A stretch of DNA of 64,000 nt from Vibrio sp. HI00D65 (lineage in GTDB: Bacteria; Pseudomonadota; Gammaproteobacteria; Enterobacterales; Vibrionaceae), in NCBI RefSeq assembly GCF_001635455.1, contig NZ_LWEH01000001.1, forward strand, positions 59,563-123,562. Reading direction: 5' to 3'. A program made the translations under genes and the position numbers. Under the pieces are notes generated by a model. That model had not been told where the DNA came from. It saw nothing but the letters and a program-made list of their open reading frames with translations, and did not search any database. Of the stretch, positions 27,678 through 36,600 are shown in pieces; the first letter of the stretch is position 1, and each line of letters opens with the position of its first letter.

Positions 27678-30600
27678 AAGGTTCCTTCCTCAAAATCAAC
27701 CTCGTTGCTCTCTTTTTCTGAGGTTTCAAGAGCAAGTGCAATACGTGAAATCGTTTGTAAATTAAACACAGCGTGAAGTGGCAAAGTAATGCCGTGCTGT
27801 TGTTGGAGTAAGCTGGCTAGCTGAATCGCAACAAATGAATCTCCGCCTAAGGCAAAGAAGTTATCGCTCGCGCTAATTGGCGTATTAATACCAAGAACTT
27901 GTTGCATTGCTTGAGTCAGAACAATCTCTTCATCTGTACTTGGTGCAACAAACTCACTCTCATTAGAAATTGAAAGCTCCAAGGTTTTTAATACATTTCG
28001 ATCGACTTTACCGTTAGCTGTGAGTGGCCATTCTTGAAGTACGGCGTAGCCATCAGGCATAGAGTAACTTGGTAAATAATTTAATAATTGCGGCTGAATA
28101 ATCGACAGTTCGACGGCCATATTCGACAACAAATAAGCATGAATCTTAGGACGAGAATCATGATGCTCAATCAATACAATCGCATCTTTCACTCCAGCGC
28201 ATGACTTAAGTGCTTTCACTATTTCACCGAGTTCAATACGCAGCCCTGCCACTTTAACCTGGTGGTCACGACGCCCAAGGAACTCTATAGTTCCATCAGG
28301 CCAGTAGCGCCCTATATCACCGGTTCGATACCAACATTGTGATTGATGTTCACAGAACTGCTGCTGAGTTAATTCCTCATTACCAATGTAACCTTGGGCG
28401 ACACCATCTCCCCCAATCCATAGTTCACCGGCAACCCAATCAGGGCAGTCATCACCAATATCACTTGCAACTCTAAAACATTGATTTGGTAAAGGCTTAC
28501 CATAAGGAATTGAACGCCATTGCTTTTCAACTTGCTGAACAACACAATAGTTCGACCAAATTGCAGCTTCAGTCGCACCTCCCATCGCCACGAATTTGGC
28601 AAGACAACTGTTACGACGTAAGCGTTCAGGTAATTCCAGATTGATCCAATCACCTGACAACATAACGCAGCGCAATGAGGTCAATAGCTGACATTCAGCC
28701 TGTGACTCATTCCCCATCAAAAGCATTTCTAACAATGCTGGTACGGTATTCCACAAGGTAATTTGATGCTGCTGAACCAACTCTAACCAAACGCCAACGT
28801 CTCTGGTTTGCTCATCGTTGATAAGCACTAATTTCCCGCCAACAGACAGCAAGCCAAAAATGTCATATACTGATAGGTCGAAGTACAAGGCTGATAACGC
28901 TAAGACACTGTCATCTGCAGTTACATTGTGCTGGCGATTGATCGCTTCAATGGTATTCATGGCCGCGCCATGAGTGATCGCAACCCCTTTCGGTGTTCCT
29001 GTACTGCCTGAGGTGAAGATCACATAAGCCAACTCATCAAGCGTGCTCTGAAGGGGCTCAACCAAAGCTTCTTCAGAAGCCAGCAAGCTTTCAACATTGA
29101 TCCCTTGGCCACCATTCTCAAACAACTCGTTACGGTCACAAATCACGAACTTGATGCATGCTTGCGCCAATACAGACTCAACCCGAGCTTTTGGCCAATC
29201 AGTTGCTAATGGTACATAAGCCGCTCCAATCCACTGAATTGCAAGGACAGAAGCAATCTGCTCGATAGAGCGCGGCAACATGACACCAACGCAATCACCT
29301 TTAGCAATTCCATGTTTTTGCAACTGGTACGCTGCCTGACTCACTTTTATATGCAGATCTCGATACTTATAGCGCTGACCATTAGCGACAATCGCCGTCG
29401 CCTCAGGTGTTGCTTGCATTTTTTCATACACACTAATGTGCATTGCTCGCAGAGGCACCACGTCCTGAGTGCTGTTAACAAGAGTGCGAACTTCTCGCTG
29501 TGATGCAGGTAACGCTATTGGCGATGGCTGTGACCAATCACAGTCAGCAAGTTGCTCCAATAATTGGCAATATGCATTAAACATTGCATCAATTACGCCG
29601 TCAGGGAACAACGCCTCGACAACATCCCAGTTAAAGTGTAATTCTCCATCTTGCTCAAATACTTGATGGTCAATCCAAACTTGAGGTGTTTGAGATACGC
29701 CCCATACAGATCGGGTAATGCCTAACTCAGAAGACTCATCAAGGCTAGTGTCCGCACCTAGTGCACTAGTGAACACCACAGGCATACTCAAATCAGTCAC
29801 TTCTTTTAACTTGGCTAACTCACGTATCACCCAAACAGCAGAAACATCGGCGTACTCCAAGTCTTGCCATAACTGCTGTTGCAAACGCTCAGCACTTTGC
29901 AACCAACTTTCACCTGCAATTTGATTTGTCTCGAGTAACAAGAGTGAGGTGAAATCCCCCATAATGTGCTGAATATTGTCATGGACAGGCTTGCGATCAA
30001 ACAAAGTAACATTGATGCAATGCGATGAGGATTCGGACCATTTTGCCAATACTTGCGCATAACAGTTAAGCAACAAACAAGACGGCGTGATCGCACACTC
30101 TCGTGCTTTCTCTGTTAAACGGCTCCATAATTCTTTAGACAAGCAGGATTGGCGTCGAACGAAGCGTGGCTTCTCTAATTGATTTGGCTCCATGCTTAAC
30201 GGCAGACGCGGAGCCTCCGGTAAACTAGGCAGTCTGCTTAACCAATAACTCTTCGCTAATGTTTGGGATTCATGTTCTTCTTGCAGATAAACTTGCTGTT
30301 GATAATCACGGAACGTAATCCCCAACTCTGGCAAGTCGGCTTCCAAATCACGATATAAAATTCCAAGCTCAGCAAAGAAAATCCGCATGCTAAGACCATC
30401 AAGAATGACATTGTCTAAGCCGATACATAGCCGTTTTTTCCCACATTCAGACTCAATGAGTGTAAGGTGGAAAAGCGGCCATACCTGAGGATTTAACACT
30501 CGATGAGATAGTACCTCACGTTGATGAGTAACAACTTCTTCCCATTGCTTTTCAGTACAAGAGACCATTTCCATCGGACAGTAAAGCGCTGACGGAATAC

Positions 30601-33600
30601 AAACTTGTTGCCCTTGATCATCAAACACAATACGAAGGGTGTCATGACGCTCAATTAAACGCATAAGCGCTTGCTCTAGACGCGTCACATCAAAGCCATC
30701 AGCTTCAAATTCAGAATAGAAATGTGTGCCAACACCGCCCATCACAAAGCCTTCGTTTCGCCCCATAATGTAGGCTTGTTGAACATCAGTCAGCACAAAT
30801 GGTTGATAACGTTCATTCTCGTTATGCACTAACGTGATTTGTGATGAAATTTCACCTGCATCAAATTCTAAATGGCGAGCAAAGTCACTCAACAAAGGAA
30901 GTGAAAAGACATCGGACAACTTCACACTATTAAAGCCAACCTCGCCCAATGCCGCCGTAATTCTTGTTGCATGAAGACTATCGCCTCCTAACAGGAAAAA
31001 ATTATCTGTACGTGATGGTGTTACACCAAGAACTTGCGCCCAAACCTCTGCAACATACTTTTCATTGTCGGTTACACAATCTTGTTTATCTTCATGAGTA
31101 ACCATAGCAATATTGGCAGCTGATAAGCGCAGTTGAGTACGGTCAATTTTGCCATTGTTTGTTAAAGGCATTGTTGAACAAACGACAATGTGTTGAGGCA
31201 ACATATAATTGGGTAGCTGTAATGCTAACCAGTCAGCCAGTTGAGAGGTATCAGACACAGCAAGGGTTTCAGCCTGGCGCCCCGTCATCACTAATAAGTT
31301 CGCTTTATTTACTGCAGGCAAGACATTCATGCTTAGTGATGAAGTTTGCAAACTAGTTTGCCATTGTTGGGCATCAAGTAGAGGTGAAGCCCCCCCTCGG
31401 CGACAATCATGATAAGGGCTTTGATCTACGCTTCTCATTAACGCTTCTGGCTGCATTAATGTCACCGTTAATAATGCAAGAGGGCTCAGCGCTTGCGTCT
31501 CTATCGCAACAAAATGACCACTTGGTGCGATAAGTGAGGACATTAGGTTAATCCCTTCATTCACATCATTAAAACGATGGAGTGCATTGTTACTGATCAC
31601 CAAATCAGCGTGATGCCTTTCAACGTCGCTTAATGCACAAGCAAAAGCATGATCCCCATAGCCCGCTAATCGGAATGTCGCTTGATCAAGAACCGACTTA
31701 GCTTGTTCAGCTACGCAGTAACTTACCTGGCTAGCGTCACATTGATTCAATATATGTGATGCTAAATGACCCGTTCTACCATTGAGTTCGACAACGTTTA
31801 CAGCTCGACCCAATTGCTTAGAAAGTAAGACTATTGTTTCAACAATATATTGTTCCGTTGATGAAAAATCAGGGTGGATTAATGCTAACGCTTCAGGTGT
31901 CAACACCGGGTCATCAATAAGCGTAATTTCACTCACCTCGCCCTGCATCAAATCAACATACCAATCAACCTTATTTTCTAATGCCGATAAGATTGAAGCA
32001 TGAGCAGGCATATGCGCTACCTTCTTTTGGTAGGCAACCATTGGACTAACGACTTCTTGCTCTTGACGCCAGTATCCCCGCTCAGCTGACCATTGCTTTG
32101 TTTCAACGAGAACATGCAACCAGCTTTCAAATACAGCTTGAAAACGAGGTGTAATATGCAAACTACATAGCCACTCATCCAGCGTCAATGACGCACCCGG
32201 TTTAACGTTATTTGCTATCACCATCTTATCGAGCACCAAACGCATAACATGCGTTGCCATTGCTTTCTCAATAGCGGTGTGATCGACAGACTTTTGTAGT
32301 GTGGGTTGCGATACCTTTGTATCAAGCAGCGTCATATCAGCTTCATACTCTGTTTGAAGAGCACTAACCTCACCTTGCTGTTTAGAAACAAAAAGTTGAA
32401 TATGTTTCTGTGGTTTATCTAGCAATAGCGCTATCGCTTTTTGTACCCCAGAAAATTGCTCTGCCGCATGCTCAACGTCCCCAAGTTCAATCCTAAAGCC
32501 ATTAAGTTTGACCTGGTTATCTCGTCGCCCAATAAACTCAACGATCCCGTTAGACCAAAAACGTCCCATATCACCAGTTCGGTAATACTGTTGCCCATCA
32601 TGGAAAATAAATTGTGCTGCTGTTCTTTCAGGGTCAGCAAAGTACCCCTCTGCAACCCCCTGACCACCAATCCAGAGCTCACCAATCACCCAATCAGGAC
32701 AATCTCGGCCCAAGGCATCCATCACTCGGTAACTTTGATTACTCAATGAATAACCGTATGGAATGCTTGTCCAATCCGTCTCTACGTAGTTGACATCAAA
32801 AGCATTAGACCAAATCGCAGCTTCTGTTGCCCCTCCTAATGCCGTCAATTGAATTGATGGGTTCAAAGCATTTAATCTTGGTTGTAAATCCAAACCAACC
32901 CAGTCACCTGACAACAGAACATTTGTCATCGAGCTTGGCAATTGACGAGTGTCATTTTCAGCTGCAATTAACAACATTTCGAACAGTGCAGGCACACTAT
33001 TCCATATCGTAATTTGATATTCATGAATCAATGAAATCCACACTTTTGCTTCTTTTCGTTCTGACTGTTGAGGAACAACAACGCAGCCCCCTACAGAAAG
33101 TGGTCCAAAAATATCAAAGACAGATAAATCAAAGTTCAGTGCCGATAAAGCAAATGTTCGACAGTCACTAACCAACTGATAGCGTTGATTAATATCATCA
33201 ATAGTATTGGCCGCTGCTTGATGGGTAGTAATAACGCCTTTAGGAATACCGGTAGAGCCAGAGGTATAAATAATATAAGCAACATCGTGTGGTGATACCG
33301 AAGCAATTTGTGTTGCTATGATGTGCTCTTGCCCACGTTCATCAATATCGAGCAATGACCAACCAGCCATTGCTTCTTGGTTGGTAATTGCCTCCACAGC
33401 ATCCTGATTTATTACAACGATTTTAATTGCTGCTTGCTCAATAATTTGATTCAACCGAGCGACTGGTTGCTCAATATCGAGGGGGACATAACTAGCGCCC
33501 AATAAGTGTATTGCCAACACCGCGACAACTTGTGATGCTCCCTTTGGCAATAAAATCGCCACACGATCCCCAGACAGTACACCTTCTTGCTTGAGACGAT

Positions 33601-36600
33601 AGGCAAGTTCACCAGCACTTTCTGACAACTGGCGATAAGACATCGACGCTTTATTTTCAATAACCGCAATGGCATCAGGTTGCGCCTCTGCCAATTCAAA
33701 GAATCGCTGATGGAGAGTGCGAGGGGCGTACGAAATCACGTCACTGCTGTTTCTCGAAGCACGATCTTTTCTTGCTTCTTCGGTTAAAAACGCGGGCACC
33801 GTTTGTTTCAGCATGTTAGGTCGCTGCGATATTTCAGTGATTAGCCTCCCCATGCTAGCAAACATCTGATCGACCATATTGGCTGGGAATAAATCATCGA
33901 CTGTATCCCAACTTATTATCAACTCCCCTTTTCTCTCCATTACCTGGCAGTCAATCCAAACCTGAGGCGTCTGAGAGATGACATAATTCATCTCACCCAG
34001 ACAACTATCGCCAAGGAAGTCATTACCTAGGTTACTAGTGAAAACTATCGGCATGGCAACTTGAGAGCCTCTCTGCTTGGAAAGCTCTCTTAACAAGCGA
34101 ATTGCATCGAAATCACTATGGTCAAGATTCGCCATAAATTGGCGATTCAATGCACTTGCATTATCTAAGATATTGGATGCTTCTCCATCACGGCATGCTA
34201 ATAGCATCAGCGTAGTAAAATCAGCAACAACACCCGACACATCCATGGCAGTATGACGTCGGTTGAAAATCGTAAGATTTAAACAAAAATCCTTATTATC
34301 ACTCCAGCCTCTTAAGGTCTCCGCATAACAACTCGCCAACATCATTGAGGGTGTAATACGGTGTTGACGGCATGCTTGCTGTAATGCTCGCCATTTATCG
34401 GCAGCTAAACGCCATTCGCGGTGAACAAACACGGGTTGTTTGATTTCTTCCGGTCGTTTTGCCAACGGTAATTGCGGCGCCGAAGGCAAGCTAGGCAGTT
34501 GTGCTAGCCAATATTGACGATCAGCCTCTACATGCGCTTGCTCACGTATTGCTGATAGATATTGAGGGAAATGCAGGGTTGGTTGCGCAAGTTGTTCACA
34601 ATTATCATCGAGATAGAACTGAGCTAGATCATCAAGCAGGATTTGAATGCTTAATGCATCAGCAACAACCATATCAATATTGAAGTGAAGACGACTACCT
34701 CGCGGACTATGACTTAAATTAATTGCCAAGCCAGATTCATTTTCTAAATCCAGAATCTGCGCTTCTAAATTACGCCTCAGACCTGCCTGTTTACTTGTTG
34801 CCAATTCACAGTCAAGAGTTCTCCAATCATATTCATGGATTTGCGTTGGAGCATTCGCTGTAATATAGCCAAGACCATCGCTATTCATCCTCATTCGTAA
34901 CATGCTATGACGGGCATATAGGCGATCAAGCGCTAAACGAAGTTTGTCACCATCGATCCATTCACTATCAAGCTCTAAGTAGACCTGGCATGCAACCCCA
35001 CCAAGAGTTTGTGTGCTGTTCCTACCTTGCCAATACGCTTGTTGAACACTAGTCAACTCGAAAGGGTGAGTTAATACTGTTTCAGTATCTTGTTCTTTTT
35101 TAGCATCTAGATATTTTTCAGCAACTTGGTCACAACTTACTGATGATTGCCATAATGCAGACCACGCAGCTAAAGTTGGCGCTTCGTACATCCGAACAAG
35201 TTCAAACACAACATTGTGCTTTTTCGCTTCATCAACAAGATCCATCATCTGCAATGAATCCAAGCCTAAGTTAATCAAATCAGCGTCTAAGCCTATTTCT
35301 CCTGGCTCGATAAGTAGCACATCGCTCAGCCATTCAGTTAAGAATGCTTGATGATCAATGATTGATTTCGTGGGTAAAGTGGCTTCCTCTATATTATTTT
35401 TGCTACCTGTATTTTGCCGTTCAACCCAGTATTGCTCTCGTTTAAATGGGTATAGCGGTAAAGCCAATAAAATTTCGGTTGGATAAGTCACTTTCTCACT
35501 AAAGTGCGACCAGTCATAATCAGCACCATTGCACCATTGTTCAAGTTCGGCTGGTAATGCCGACGGAACGAAAGATTGACCTACGGCAATTTGTTTTAAT
35601 TTACATAGTAAGTCTTCGATATCTGTAAATGGAACACATCGCCGGATTGGTAAGTGATGCTCGCGTTTATCTCTCCAAGCATGGAATAGCTCAACAGCAT
35701 TGTGACGGTGTGATTCTATAGTTTGAATCCAAGCTTTAGCCAATTGGCTAAGACTATCAATATGACTTGCTGTTAAGGGAAGGAACCCTATCTGTGGTAG
35801 TACATACTCAGATTTGTCCGTCACATCTTGATGATTACGAATAATAATGTGACCCAAAGTCCCAGTAAAACTAAAGGAACTAACCCCCATGCGTCTTAAC
35901 GGTATTGGACGAACGTCGTTCTCAAAAATATAACGTTCAATCCAAGGCCGTAACTCAGGATTAAACGATTTAAACGTTGGGTGAGGGAAAACAGTTTGTG
36001 CACGCATTTGAGCAATCGCCCTAATCACCCCCGCAACACCAGCAGCAGATTCTAGGTGACCAAACTGCGCTTTGCCTGCAGTCAAATGCAGCGGTTGAAT
36101 ACGACTCTGATAAACACCATCAATAGCACTTAATTCGATAGGGTCGCCAAGCGGTGTGCCGGTGCCATGCATTTCAATTGCATCAATATCATTTTCTGTT
36201 CTTCCACTGCGCGCTAGTACTTCTTTCAACAGTGTTTGCTGTGCAAGTGGGTTAGGTGCCGTCAAGCTACTACTCTCACCGTCTTGTGCCACACCTGTAG
36301 CCTCAATAACCGCTAAAATAGGGTCACCATCTCTTATCGCTGCATCATAATCTTTTAGCAGTAGTAACCCTAAACCCTCAGCACGAGCATAACCATCAGC
36401 ATCAGCACTAAAAGTAGCGCATCGCCCGTTCGGAGAAAGCATACCTGCTTTTTGTAAAGCACTCTCTATTTGAGACGAGAGAAGAAGGTTTACACCACCA
36501 GCAATTGCAGATTCACAACGCTTTGATTGAATGTTTTGGACAGCCATATCAATGGCAACGATAGATGATGAACAAGCGGTATCTACAGTAATAGCTGGGC

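Noticed and set aside
35400..36000. Undetected frameshift hiding an acyltransferase
   Set aside because: The frame is open throughout and both linker motifs are in frame and adjacent, so a true domain deletion is more likely than an indel.
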